Part shown: positions 24,693 through 33,310 of the stretch, one piece after another | How the letters are laid out: every line of letters starts with the position of its first letter | Numbering within the stretch: position 1 is the first letter of the stretch | NCBI GenBank assembly: GCA_903886275.1 | Contig: CAISLN010000051.1 | Coordinates: 1 to 38,468, forward strand | From: an uncultured beta proteobacterium | GTDB lineage: Bacteria > Pseudomonadota > Gammaproteobacteria > Burkholderiales > Burkholderiaceae_C | Length of the DNA stretch: 38,468 nucleotides | Direction: 5' to 3' | Position numbers and translations under genes: made by a program | Notes under the pieces: generated by a model | Database searches by the model: none | What the model saw: the letters and a program-made list of their open reading frames with translations, nothing else | What the model was told of the DNA's origin: nothing

Positions 24693-24769
24693 AGCGGCGC
24701 ACTCTGCTTCAATAGATAGCTGCTTGGGTAGTTAGATAGTTGGATAGCTGACCGGCTTGTGGAGGGCCT

Positions 24770-25153
24770 ATGAACTTTTCGAAAATGAACGCGTGCTTGT
24801 GCATCGCGGGCTGCCTGCTTGCGCCATTGGTCGCTCAGGCCGCCCAGCCCATCACGCAGCCCGAAGACCCGTCCATTGAATTGACGAATCTGGACTTATC
24901 CGACACCGCGCTGCCCACTGCAACTGCCGACCAGACCGCCGATGGCCAAGCCGCAGCGCCTGGCATGGTGCAAACGCAGACCGCACCGGACGGCCAGGGC
25001 GTCAGCCAGGCCGAGGCGGCAACGCCCATGGAGCAATACCGCGATATGAAGTTGCACAAGGCCAGCACGCCCCATGGCGTCAACCCGGCCTCGGTGCGAC
25101 GCTATTTAAAGGTGGACCGATCAACCTATCTGGACTCCACCGGTGTGCAGTAA
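24770..25153 (+). CDS. Unknown periplasmic protein in the mof-linked operon
   Basis: 127 residues with GGAGGG 5 bp before the ATG and a good signal peptide (residues 1 to about 24, ending LVAQAAQ). The mature protein is acidic and low in complexity in the middle (TATADQTADGQAAAPG), and ends with a more structured segment: ATPMEQYRDMKLHKASTPHG then NPASVRRYLKVDRSTYLD. I do not recognise a family. It has no cysteine in the mature part and few His, so it is not an obvious copper-binding protein. Its position between the FKBP and the SCO chaperone suggests a role in maturation or in the secretion machine. Confidence 0.75.
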   Translation: MNFSKMNACLCIAGCLLAPLVAQAAQPITQPEDPSIELTNLDLSDTALPTATADQTADGQAAAPGMVQTQTAPDGQGVSQAEAATPMEQYRDMKLHKASTPHGVNPASVRRYLKVDRSTYLDSTGVQ

Positions 25154-25186
25154 GCCGGCCTCTCTCCCACCCTAGGAAATCGAACC

Positions 25187-25795
25187 ATGAACAAACTCCA
25201 TCCCGTGATCCGCCACGCTGCACTGGCCCTCGTCCTCTTGGCCTTGGCCGGCACGGCCCTCGCACAGGCGCACGAGCATGACCACGCCGCCATGCTGGGC
25301 GCCGAGCTCAAGCGCAGCACAGTCGAGGTGGAGGTACCGCCCGCCAAACTGGTGCGCCAGGATGGCTTGCCCACCAACGCCTTGAAGGAGTTGCAAGCGG
25401 GCACACCCACGGTGCTGGCCTTTATTTACACCTCCTGCACCACGGTGTGTCCGCTGACCTCACACATCCTGTCGCAACTGCAAACCAAGCTGGGCGCGGA
25501 TCTGGCCAAGGTGCGCCTGGTGTCGGTCTCCATTGACCCGGAGTACGACACCCCGGCCCGCCTGCAGGCCTACAGCCAGCGCTTTGAGGCATCCGCGCAG
25601 TGGCAGCACTACACCGGCTCGCTGGCCAATAGCGTGGCGGTGCAAAAGGCCTTCAAGGCCTATCAGGGCGACAAGATGAACCACCTGCCGCTCATATTTG
25701 TCAGCGGTGGCAAGACCAAATCCTGGGTCCGGCTGGAGGGTTTCCCGACGGCCGATCAGGTTCTGAAGGAACTCAACGCCCAGAGCGGGAGCTAA
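25187..25795 (+). CDS. SCO1/SenC-family copper chaperone
   Basis: 202 residues; signal peptide or N-terminal anchor (about 1-27, LALAGTALAQA) and a His-rich start of the mature chain (HEHDH). The thioredoxin-like fold carries the copper motif YTSCTTVCPLTS (Cys-x3-Cys-Pro) and a later His in MNHLPLIFV that can be the third ligand; VSVSIDPEYDTPARLQAYSQ is the conserved SCO segment. SCO proteins deliver copper to CuA of cytochrome oxidase or reduce its cysteines; here no oxidase gene is near, but a multicopper oxidase is, so copper loading of MofA before export is the likely job. It is followed after 3 bp by the pseudopilin gene. Confidence 0.92.
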   Translation: MNKLHPVIRHAALALVLLALAGTALAQAHEHDHAAMLGAELKRSTVEVEVPPAKLVRQDGLPTNALKELQAGTPTVLAFIYTSCTTVCPLTSHILSQLQTKLGADLAKVRLVSVSIDPEYDTPARLQAYSQRFEASAQWQHYTGSLANSVAVQKAFKAYQGDKMNHLPLIFVSGGKTKSWVRLEGFPTADQVLKELNAQSGS

Positions 25796-25798
25796 GGC

Positions 25799-26215
25799 GT
25801 GGCGTTCAGGGCGCAGCGCGGCTTTACCCTGCTGGAGCTGCTGGTGGTGATGGTGATCATCGGCCTCTTGGTGGGCTATGTGGCGCCCATGTATTTCAAG
25901 CAGGTCGGCAAGTCCGAGGTCAAGGTAGCGCGTGCGCAAATCGAGTCCTTTGGCAAGGCTTTGGACCAGTACCGGCTCGACACCGGCCATTACCCCAGCA
26001 CCGAGCAGGGCCTGGGCGCGCTGGTGAGCAAGCCCGCAGACGAGGCGCGCTGGGACGGCTCTTATCTTAAAAAAGGCGTGCCCAATGACCCATGGGGTCA
26101 GGCCTACCACTACAAGCGACCGGGCAGCCATGGCGAGTACGACATCGTCTCCTTTGGTAAAGACGGCGTGCCCGGCGGTGCGGGTGAAGACGCCGACCTG
26201 GGTAGCTGGGAATAG
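25799..26215 (+). CDS. gspG: Major pseudopilin GspG-like
   Basis: 138 residues from a GTG at 25799. A short leader ends in the prepilin peptidase site RG^FTLLELLVVMVIIG, with Glu at +5. The C-terminal T2SSG domain is complete: NDPWGQAYHYKRPGSHGEYD, then SFGKDGVPGGAGEDADLGSW, the loop that binds calcium in GspG proteins. It should form the shaft of the pseudopilus that pushes the substrate through the secretin. A prepilin peptidase is not encoded in the window, so processing presumably uses a PilD/GspO elsewhere. Confidence 0.95.
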   Translation: MAFRAQRGFTLLELLVVMVIIGLLVGYVAPMYFKQVGKSEVKVARAQIESFGKALDQYRLDTGHYPSTEQGLGALVSKPADEARWDGSYLKKGVPNDPWGQAYHYKRPGSHGEYDIVSFGKDGVPGGAGEDADLGSWE

Positions 26216-26222
26216 CCAACCC

Positions 26223-27404
26223 ATGTTGTTCACCATCCGCTCCATGGACCAGGCTGCAGCCATCCGCACGGTGACGCTGGAAGCCCCCAGTCAGGAACTG
26301 GCAATGCGCATGGCGGCAGAGCGCGGCCTGCGCGTGCTCTCCATTGCCGGTGGCCTGCCCGCGCTGCGCAAGCGCCGGGCCGACTTTCCGGTCGGGCAAT
26401 TCAGCCAGGAGCTGCTGACGCTGCTCAGGGCCGGCCTAGCGCTGGTGGAGTCGATTGAAACCCTGAACGAAAAAGAGACCAAAGCCGAGCGCAAGGACAT
26501 TCTGGGCAAGCTGGTGGCCGACCTGTTTCGCGGCAGCTCGCTGTCTGGCGCGCTGGCGCAGTTTCCGGCCACCTTCCCACCGCTGTTTGTCGCCACGGTG
26601 CGGGCCAGCGAGCGCACCGGCGGACTGCCCGAAGCGCTGGAAAAATACGTGGCCTACCAAAGCCAGCTCGACCAGGTCAAAAAGAAGATCGTCAGCGCCA
26701 GCATCTATCCCCTGCTGCTGATGGTGGCGGGCACGCTGGTGATTGCCTTTTTGCTGGGCTATGTGGTGCCCAAGTTTGCCAAGATTTTTGAAGACCTGGG
26801 CGGCGAGGTGCCATGGATGTCCAGGCTTCTCATAGGCTGGGGCCACTTTGCCCAGGACTACGGACTGGCGCTGCTGGCAGGCATAGGCATCGCCGTCATC
26901 AGCCTGGGCCTATGGATAGCGCGGCCCGAAACGCCCGCGCGCCTGGTGCAGGCGCTGCAAAAAATTCCGGCCCTGGGCGAGCGCATCAGGGTCTACCAGT
27001 TGGCGCGCTTTTACCGCTCGCTGGGCATGCTGCTGCGCGGGGGCATGCCGGCCCTGGCCTCGCTGGAGCTGGTCTCCGACCTGCTGCCCGGCTCGCTGAG
27101 CCAGCAGCTTGGCGTGGCTACCCAAATGATCCGCGAAGGTGCGCCGATTTCGCAGGCCATGGAAAAAAACGGACTCACCACCGCCGTGTCGGCACGCATG
27201 CTGCGCGTGGGCGAACGCACCGGGCAGATGGGCGAGATGATGGAGCGCATTGCGCTTTTCTACGACGGCGAAATCAGCCAGTGGATTGACTGGTTCGTCA
27301 AACTGTTTGAGCCGCTGCTGATGGCCTTCATCGGACTGGTCATAGGCTTCATTGTGGTGGTGATGTATTTCCCGATCTTCGAACTCGCAGGAAGTATCCG
27401 ATGA
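26223..27404 (+). CDS. gspF: Inner-membrane platform protein GspF/PilC-like
   Basis: 393 residues from the ATG at 26223 (MLFTIRSMDQAAAIRTV); the open frame runs 46 codons further back into gspG but that stretch is not homologous in character. Two repeated T2SSF domains are visible: about 75-195 (ELLTLLRAGLALVESIETLN, ATVRASERTGGLPEALEKYV) and about 270-390 (FYRSLGMLLRGGMPALASLE, RVGERTGQMGEMMERIALFY). Membrane segments follow each, with the last at the C-terminus (PLLMAFIGLVIGFIVVVMYF). It anchors the ATPase and pseudopilin assembly. Its stop overlaps gspE by 4 nt (ATGA). Confidence 0.95.
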   Translation: MLFTIRSMDQAAAIRTVTLEAPSQELAMRMAAERGLRVLSIAGGLPALRKRRADFPVGQFSQELLTLLRAGLALVESIETLNEKETKAERKDILGKLVADLFRGSSLSGALAQFPATFPPLFVATVRASERTGGLPEALEKYVAYQSQLDQVKKKIVSASIYPLLLMVAGTLVIAFLLGYVVPKFAKIFEDLGGEVPWMSRLLIGWGHFAQDYGLALLAGIGIAVISLGLWIARPETPARLVQALQKIPALGERIRVYQLARFYRSLGMLLRGGMPALASLELVSDLLPGSLSQQLGVATQMIREGAPISQAMEKNGLTTAVSARMLRVGERTGQMGEMMERIALFYDGEISQWIDWFVKLFEPLLMAFIGLVIGFIVVVMYFPIFELAGSIR

Positions 27405-28993
27405 ACGACACAGTGAGCGACTCCACGCCCGAGTTTCTGGATGCCTTGGGCCAGCGCGTGGGCCTGCCGGTGCTGTCCATGGCGAGCCTGCATACCCTGC
27501 AGGCGGCGCTGGAGCGGATGGCGTTTCGCGACATGCTGCGCCACGAGTGCCTGCTGTTGCGCAGCGAGGACGACTCTTTGCTGCTGGTGGTCTCTGACCC
27601 CTTTGATACCAAGCTGCGCCAGTGGGCCGATGCCACGCTGGATTTTCGCTACACCAAGTGCCTGGCCCACCGCAGCGACATTGCGGCCTGGTTGGCGCGC
27701 CAGGAGGCAGGGCTGCGCGCCATGGAGTCGCTGGAGTCCCAGGATGCGGGGGCTGCGAATGGTGGCGATGGCGCGGTGGAGGAACTGAGCTTTCGCGCCA
27801 TCAGCGAAGACGCCAGTCCCGTCATCAAGTTCGTCAACTCGACCATTTTCGATGCCCTGCGCGCCGGCGCCAGCGACATCCACCTGGAGTCGGGCGGCAG
27901 CGGCATGGTCATCAAGTACCGCGTGGATGGCGTACTCAGCAAGGTGGGCACGGTGTCCACCTCCGACCTGGCCGAGCAAACCATCTCGCGCATCAAGGTC
28001 ATGTCGGAGCTCGATATATCCGAGCGCCGCGTGCCCCAAGACGGGCGCTTTCGCGTCAGCCTGCAGGGCCGCTTGATTGACCTGCGCGTCTCCATCATCC
28101 CCAGCATCCACGGCGAGGATGCGGTGCTGCGGATTCTGGACAAGCAGTCGCTGTCGGACCAGATGAAGGGCCTGCAGCTCACCAGCCTGGGCTTTGACGA
28201 AGAGGTTGCCGCCGTGTTGCGCCGCCTCGCCTGCGAGCCCTACGGCATGCTGCTGGTGACCGGCCCCACCGGCAGCGGCAAGACCACCACGCTGTATGCG
28301 GCCCTCTCCGAGATCAACACCGGGGCCGAAAAAATCGTCACCATCGAAGACCCGGTGGAATACCAGTTGCCCGGCGTGCTGCAAATTCCGGTCAACGAAA
28401 AAAAGGGCCTGACCTTTGCGCGCGGCCTGCGCTCCATCCTGCGCCACGACCCCGACAAGATCATGGTGGGCGAAATCCGCGATGCCGAGACGGCGCAAAT
28501 TGCCATCCAGTCGGCCCTGACCGGCCACCTGGTGTTCACCACCGTGCACGCCAACAATGTGTTTGATGTGATCGGGCGCTTCATGCACATGGGCGTGGAC
28601 ATGTACAGCCTGGTGTCGGCCCTCAACGGCGTGTTGGCCCAGCGCCTGCTGCGCGTCAACTGCAAGCAATGCGAGGCGGTGGACAGTCCCACGGCGGAGC
28701 TGCTGCAGGCCTCGGGCCTGAGCGAGGACGAGGTCAAGGGCTGGCGCTTTCGCGCCGGCAAGGGCTGCGGCCACTGCCGGGGCAGCGGCTTCAAGGGGCG
28801 CAAGGCGATTGCCGAGGTGCTGCATCTGAACGACGCCATCCGCGAGCTGATCATTGCGCGCGCGCCGATACGCCAACTCAAACAAGCGGCGCAGGCCAAC
28901 GGTACCCGGCTGCTGCGTGCCTCGGCCCTGGACCTGGTGCGCCGGGGCGAAACAACTTTAGGTGAAATCAACCGTGTCACTTTTATTTCCTGA
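27401..28993 (+). CDS. gspE: Secretion ATPase GspE/PilB-like
   Basis: 530 residues. An N-terminal GspE_N-like domain (about 20-115) precedes the RecA-like core: Asp box ASDIHLE near residue 159, Walker A GPTGSGKTT (about 287-295), Walker B region DPDKIMVGEIRDAETAQIAI, and the His box TGHLVFTTVHANN. A zinc-binding four-cysteine insert, typical of GspE, is present (Cys421/424 and Cys456/459). It powers pseudopilus assembly from the cytoplasm. Most similar in layout to the bidomain ATPases of type II and MSHA-like systems. Coupled to gspF (4-nt overlap) and to the next gene (20-nt overlap). Confidence 0.96.
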   Translation: MNDTVSDSTPEFLDALGQRVGLPVLSMASLHTLQAALERMAFRDMLRHECLLLRSEDDSLLLVVSDPFDTKLRQWADATLDFRYTKCLAHRSDIAAWLARQEAGLRAMESLESQDAGAANGGDGAVEELSFRAISEDASPVIKFVNSTIFDALRAGASDIHLESGGSGMVIKYRVDGVLSKVGTVSTSDLAEQTISRIKVMSELDISERRVPQDGRFRVSLQGRLIDLRVSIIPSIHGEDAVLRILDKQSLSDQMKGLQLTSLGFDEEVAAVLRRLACEPYGMLLVTGPTGSGKTTTLYAALSEINTGAEKIVTIEDPVEYQLPGVLQIPVNEKKGLTFARGLRSILRHDPDKIMVGEIRDAETAQIAIQSALTGHLVFTTVHANNVFDVIGRFMHMGVDMYSLVSALNGVLAQRLLRVNCKQCEAVDSPTAELLQASGLSEDEVKGWRFRAGKGCGHCRGSGFKGRKAIAEVLHLNDAIRELIIARAPIRQLKQAAQANGTRLLRASALDLVRRGETTLGEINRVTFIS

Positions 28994-29792
28994 CAGGCTG
29001 TCGCTGTACCTCACGCCAGAGCGCATCCAGGGCGTCAAAACCGTGGGCTGGGGCCAGCACGCCGTAGAGGTACGCCAGCGCGATGCCAAGGTACAAGGCG
29101 CCGACAACTGGCAGGACTTGGTGCGCGTGGCAAATGAGATGGCGCAACAAACCCAAACCCGCCGGCTGCACATCGTGCTGTCCGACCAACTGGCACGCTA
29201 CGCAACATTCCCCTGGCGCGCCGATCTGCGCAATGCAGCCGAAGACCTGGCCATGGCCAGGTTGCAATTTGACGACCTGTATGGCACCCACGCCAGCGCC
29301 GACTGGCACTTCGGCTTCAGCGCGGAAAGGCCCGGACAGCAGCGCCTGTCGGTGGCTATTCCACGCTCGCTCTTCGCGCTGTTGCAAGGCAACTTGGGCC
29401 AGCCCCAGCTCAGGGTGCAGTCGGTAAAAACCGCCTTTTGCGCCACCCTGCAAACCCACCGCAAGCAGCTCGCAGACAGCGGCTGGTTGGTCAACTTGGA
29501 GGACGGTCGCCTCACGCTGGGCAGCTGGAGCCAGAAGACGTGGAACTGGATTTATTCGGTGCACGCCGAACCAAGCAACCCGCAGGAACTGCTGTCGCGC
29601 ATTCGCCAGGAGATCCAGTTGTCCTCCACCAGCCTAAGGGCAGACCAGCCCCTGCCCATTTATCTGCATGCACCGGCCTTTGAGCAACTCCCGTTTGGCA
29701 GGCTCGAAGGGGTGTGCTTCATCCCCCTGAAAACCAGGGACCGTGAGGCCGGCCCCCAATACGCCTTCGCACTGATGGGAGCACTGGCATGA
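28974..29792 (+). CDS. PilM/GspL-like actin-fold component (putative)
   Basis: 272 residues from the GTG at 28974, preferred over the GTG at 28962 because TAGGTGA lies upstream at a fair distance; both overlap gspE. There is no membrane segment. The sequence has LSLYLTPERIQGVKTVGW near the start, then RRLHIVLSDQLARYATFPW and SVAIPRSLFALLQGNL, which resemble the divergent ASKHA fold of GspL/PilM cytoplasmic domains. The assignment rests on these weak signals and on its position before PilN-like and PilO-like genes. It would connect the ATPase to the inner-membrane ring. Confidence 0.65.
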   Translation: MSLLFPDRLSLYLTPERIQGVKTVGWGQHAVEVRQRDAKVQGADNWQDLVRVANEMAQQTQTRRLHIVLSDQLARYATFPWRADLRNAAEDLAMARLQFDDLYGTHASADWHFGFSAERPGQQRLSVAIPRSLFALLQGNLGQPQLRVQSVKTAFCATLQTHRKQLADSGWLVNLEDGRLTLGSWSQKTWNWIYSVHAEPSNPQELLSRIRQEIQLSSTSLRADQPLPIYLHAPAFEQLPFGRLEGVCFIPLKTRDREAGPQYAFALMGALA

Positions 29793-30322
29793 AGGACTTT
29801 TACTTTGACCTGCTAGCCCCGCCTCGTCACCTGCCTGTGCTGCGCGTGGGCCTGCTGCTGCTGGGTGGCCTGGCGCTGGGCGCAACCATCGCTTACACAC
29901 AAGGGTGGCTCTATCCCGCGCTGAACGTGCAGCGCACACAGCTACAGACCGAGCTGGCCCGACTCGGCAGCAGCCTATCCGTGGCCACACCCAAGCCTGC
30001 CGAACTGGCACAGACCTGGCAGCGTGCGCGCAGGGTCGCGCAGCAATTGGACCTGCCCTGGCAGCGCCTGTTTGACGCCCTGGCTAGCGCCAGCAAGGGC
30101 GGCCATGTGGCGCTGATTTCGATGGAGCCCGATGCTCAAAAAGGCCATGTGCTGCTGGTTGCCGAGGCCAGGGACATGGGCAGCATGCTGGGCTTTGTCA
30201 GCGCGTTGCAGGACAACCCGGACTTCAGCGAAGCGCTGCTGCAGTCGCACAGCATAGACCAGACCCAGCCCGAGAAGCCGGTGCGCTTTCGGGTGACTGC
30301 CAGCTGGAGGACTACCGAATGA
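29789..30322 (+). CDS. PilN-like inner-membrane protein
   Basis: 177 residues; a short cytoplasmic N-terminus (MKDFYFDLLAPPR), one membrane helix (about 17-38, VGLLLLGGLALGATIAY), a coiled-coil segment (NVQRTQLQTELARLGSSLSV) and a small ferredoxin-like periplasmic domain (about 95-177). This is the architecture of PilN or the C-terminal half of GspL, here encoded apart from the actin-fold part as in type IV pili. The start ATG overlaps the stop of the preceding gene by 4 nt. Assigned by architecture and gene order. Confidence 0.7.
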   Translation: MKDFYFDLLAPPRHLPVLRVGLLLLGGLALGATIAYTQGWLYPALNVQRTQLQTELARLGSSLSVATPKPAELAQTWQRARRVAQQLDLPWQRLFDALASASKGGHVALISMEPDAQKGHVLLVAEARDMGSMLGFVSALQDNPDFSEALLQSHSIDQTQPEKPVRFRVTASWRTTE

Positions 30323-30870
30323 AGCGTCTGTTTGTGCAGCGCCAGCTGATGTACCGCATGGCTCAGCTCGGCCCCCTGGGGGGCCTGGGCCTGTGCCTGC
30401 TGTTGCTGGCGGCCCTGGGCTGGTTCACCGTGGTACGCGGCGGCCAAAAAGAACTGGGGGCCGCAGGCAGCAAGCTCGCAGCGCTGCAACAGCCGTCGCG
30501 CAGCAAGCTGCCGGTGAACTCGGCGCTGCAAAAACAAGAGCAGTTGCAGCTCTTCTACCAGGGCTTCGCTAAACCCAACAAAGTGCCCGATGCGCTAGGG
30601 CGCATTTACCGCGCTGCCGACAAGCACCAACTGCTGCTGGAGACCGGCGAGTACAGCTGGAGCCAAACCGCAGCAGACCGGTTGGCGCGCTACCGCATTG
30701 CCCTGCCGGTCAAGGGCAGCTTTGCGCAGGTGCTGGCCTTCATGGACCAGGTGCTGCAAGACAACGCCAACCTGGCGCTGGAAAACGCCTCCTTCAAGCG
30801 CGACAAGGTGGACGATCCATGGGTCGAGGCCAAGCTGGTGTTCGTGGTTTTTGTGGACGCACAGCCATGA
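30319..30870 (+). CDS. PilO/GspM-like inner-membrane protein
   Basis: 183 residues; membrane helix at about 17-38 (GLGLCLLLLAALGWFTVV), then a coiled coil (QKELGAAGSKLAALQQ) and a periplasmic alpha/beta domain including LGRIYRAADKHQLLLETGEY and LPVKGSFAQVLAFMDQVLQD, the typical PilO fold segment where a fold-back strand precedes a FxxLxxFL-like helix. It should pair with the PilN-like protein in the inner-membrane alignment complex. 4-nt overlaps on both sides. Confidence 0.75.
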   Translation: MKRLFVQRQLMYRMAQLGPLGGLGLCLLLLAALGWFTVVRGGQKELGAAGSKLAALQQPSRSKLPVNSALQKQEQLQLFYQGFAKPNKVPDALGRIYRAADKHQLLLETGEYSWSQTAADRLARYRIALPVKGSFAQVLAFMDQVLQDNANLALENASFKRDKVDDPWVEAKLVFVVFVDAQP

Positions 30871-31376
30871 CGCCGCAGCACCGCAAGCTGCTGATTTTGG
30901 CCGGCGCAGCGCTAACCGCCGGCCTGGTCTGGTGGGCCCCTAAGGACGCAGAGTTGTCTGAGCCGGCCGCAAAGACAGCGCCACGCACGCCGGCCGCAGC
31001 CATTGCAACTGCTACTGAGGCCATGCCCGGCACGGACCTGCACAGCGGCGAGGCACGCGCCCCACTGACCACGGCCGACCCCTTGTTTGCCTCCAGTACC
31101 TGGGTGGTGGCACCCCCTCCTCCTGCACCGCCCCCACCGCCGCCGCCCCCACCACCGCCCACCGCGCCGCCCCTGCCCTATGTGTTTATGGGCCGCTTTG
31201 AGCAAGACGGCAGCAAGCTGGTCATCCTCACGCGCGGCAACCGCGTGGTGACGGCAGCCCAGGGCGATGTGCTGGAAAAAACCTACCGTATTGATCGCAT
31301 AGAGGCCAGCAAAGTGACCATGACCTATCTGCCCCTGGGCAGCACGCAATTTTTACCGACCGGGAGCGCCCAGTGA
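30867..31376 (+). CDS. PilP/GspC-like periplasmic coupling protein with polyproline linker
   Basis: 169 residues from the ATG at 30867 (ATGA overlap with the previous stop). One membrane helix (about 7-24, LLILAGAALTAGLVWWA), a disordered linker, a striking proline tract (22 residues of which all but about three are Pro or neighbouring Ala/Thr, near 90-110) and a compact beta domain (about 112-165) with VFMGRFEQDGSKLVILTRGN and VVTAAQGDVLEKTYRIDRIE, the homology-region/PilP-type fold that contacts the secretin N0 domain. It should bridge the inner-membrane complex and the secretin across the periplasm. The function is inferred from architecture and from lying directly before the secretin gene. 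Confidence 0.75.
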   Translation: MTPQHRKLLILAGAALTAGLVWWAPKDAELSEPAAKTAPRTPAAAIATATEAMPGTDLHSGEARAPLTTADPLFASSTWVVAPPPPAPPPPPPPPPPPTAPPLPYVFMGRFEQDGSKLVILTRGNRVVTAAQGDVLEKTYRIDRIEASKVTMTYLPLGSTQFLPTGSAQ

Positions 31377-33310
31377 TCCATAGACCCTTTCTGCCCCGCA
31401 GCGCCCTGCTGCTGGCCCTGGCCCTGAGCGGCTGCGCCGCCGAGCGCATGCACAACGAAGGCCTGTCGCTGATCGAAGAGGGCCGGTATGACGAAGGCAT
31501 GGGCAAGTTGGAGCAGGCCCAGCAGGCCGACCCGGGCAATGGGGCCTTTAAGAAGGATGTGCTGCTGCAGCGCGAGCGCATGACCAATCGCCTGTTGCAA
31601 GACGCCGACCAGGAGCGCGTTGCGCAGCGCTGGGAGGCGGCCCTGCAGCGCTATGCGCGGGTGCTGGCCATGGACCGCGGCAACATCGCAGCGCGCCAGG
31701 CCATCAACGACATTGCGGTGGAGCGGCGCCAGTCCGCCCGCATGGACGAGGCCGCCCTGCTCTATGGCAAGGGCGACTTCGAACCGGCCAGCAACATTCT
31801 GGGGCGCGTGTTGGTAGAGAACCCCAACCATGCGCGCGCCCTGGCCCTGCGCAGCCAAATTGCCGAGGCCACGGCGCAGAACAATTCCTACAACGGCACC
31901 AGCCTGAACCTCAAGGGCAAGAAGCCGGTCACGCTGCAGTTTCGCGATGCCAACCTGCGCATGGTGATGGAGGCGCTGGCCAAGACCACAGGCCTCAATG
32001 TGATGTTCGACAAGGACGTCAAGAGCGACCTGAAGGTCACCATCTTTGTGCGCGACACACCGGTGGAAGAGGCGATAGACCTGATCCTGCTGCAGACCCA
32101 GACCGCCAAGCGCATTCTGGGCGAAAACTCGGTGCTGATTTACGCCGACACCGAGGCCAAGTCGCGCGAATATGCTGAGCTCAAAATCCGCCGCTTCGCC
32201 CTGACCAATGCGGACCCCAAGAACGTAATGGCCATGGTCAAGACCATGACCAAAACCCGCGACATGTTCGTGGACGAGAAGACCAATGCGCTGGTGGTGC
32301 GCGACGCGCCACAGATCATCCGCATGATGGAGAAGCTGATCATCGCCATGGACCAACCCGAGCCCGAGGTGATGCTCGAAGTCGATGTGGTGGAGGTCTC
32401 GCGCGAGCGCAGCCTGGCCTTAGGGATCAACCTGCCCACCAGCTTTGGCGTGAGCATTCCGGACATGACGCTGGAGGCCTTCAAAAATCTCACCGACGCC
32501 AATGCCACAGTGGCCGGCATGAAGGTGGGCATCTCGGCGCAAAAGACCGACAGCGACGGCAACACCCTGGCCACGCCGCGCATCCGCGTGCGCAACAAGG
32601 AGAAGGCCAAGTTCCTGGTGGGCGACCGCCTGCCGGTGATCTCCTCTGCCGCCACGCCCAGCGCGGCCGGCGGCTCCCCGGTCTACAACACCAGCGTGCA
32701 GTATGTGGAGGTGGGCATCAAGATCGAGGCCGAGCCCACGATTTATACCGACGGCGAGGTGGCCATCCGCCTGACGCTGGAGGTCAGCTCGGCCAGCCCG
32801 CCCAATGCGGACGCGGCCAAGAGCGGCACCATTGCCTACTCGATCGGCACGCGCAGCGTGACCACGGTGCTGCGCCTGAAGGACGGGCAAACCGAGATCA
32901 TCGGCGGCCTGATACAGGACGCCGACACCAGCAATGCCACCAGGGTGCCGGGGCTGGGCGACATCCCGATTCTGGGGCGCCTCTTTGGCGTGCAGACCGA
33001 CGGCAAGAACAAAAAAGAAATCATCATGTCCATCACGCCGCGCATAGTGCGCAACAACCGCCAAGTGGACAGCGATTTGCTGGAGATGTGGTCGGGCACC
33101 GAAAACAATATGCGCTTTGGCAACCGCACCGCGCTGGCGGCAAGGCCCGCAAAGCCCGCCACCGCGCTTGTCACAGCGCCACCGTTGACGGCGAGTCCCA
33201 CCGAGGGGAGGCCCGCCAACGTGCCGGCAAGCACGCCGGACGCGCCCTCTACGGACTTGGCGCCCATCGACCTGCAGCCCATAGACCCGCAGGTCCAATC
33301 CGCCCCATGA
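31373..33310 (+). CDS. gspD: Lipoprotein secretin GspD/PilQ/MshL-like with N-terminal repeats
   Basis: 645 residues from a GTG overlapping the previous stop (GTGA). A lipobox LALSGC places the acylated Cys at residue 21. Residues 25-170 are helical TPR-like repeats (MHNEGLSLIEEGRYDEGMGK, RWEAALQRYARVLAMD, ALLYGKGDFEPASNILGRVL), followed by an STN/N0 domain (VTLQFRDANLRMVMEALAKT), N1-type domains and the secretin core with VGDRLPVISSAATPS, QYVEVGIKIEAEPTIYTDGE and LKDGQTEIIGGLIQD then VPGLGDIPILGRLFG. A Pro/Ala/Thr-rich tail ends the protein. It forms the outer-membrane pore. TPR-fused lipoprotein secretins are typical of MSHA-like and atypical type II systems; the TPRs may replace a pilotin. 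Confidence 0.95.
   Translation: MIHRPFLPRSALLLALALSGCAAERMHNEGLSLIEEGRYDEGMGKLEQAQQADPGNGAFKKDVLLQRERMTNRLLQDADQERVAQRWEAALQRYARVLAMDRGNIAARQAINDIAVERRQSARMDEAALLYGKGDFEPASNILGRVLVENPNHARALALRSQIAEATAQNNSYNGTSLNLKGKKPVTLQFRDANLRMVMEALAKTTGLNVMFDKDVKSDLKVTIFVRDTPVEEAIDLILLQTQTAKRILGENSVLIYADTEAKSREYAELKIRRFALTNADPKNVMAMVKTMTKTRDMFVDEKTNALVVRDAPQIIRMMEKLIIAMDQPEPEVMLEVDVVEVSRERSLALGINLPTSFGVSIPDMTLEAFKNLTDANATVAGMKVGISAQKTDSDGNTLATPRIRVRNKEKAKFLVGDRLPVISSAATPSAAGGSPVYNTSVQYVEVGIKIEAEPTIYTDGEVAIRLTLEVSSASPPNADAAKSGTIAYSIGTRSVTTVLRLKDGQTEIIGGLIQDADTSNATRVPGLGDIPILGRLFGVQTDGKNKKEIIMSITPRIVRNNRQVDSDLLEMWSGTENNMRFGNRTALAARPAKPATALVTAPPLTASPTEGRPANVPASTPDAPSTDLAPIDLQPIDPQVQSAP

Noticed and set aside
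27260..28885. 541-codon minus-strand frame opposite gspE
   Set aside because: Antisense shadow; gspE has full Walker and Cys motifs in the other strand.
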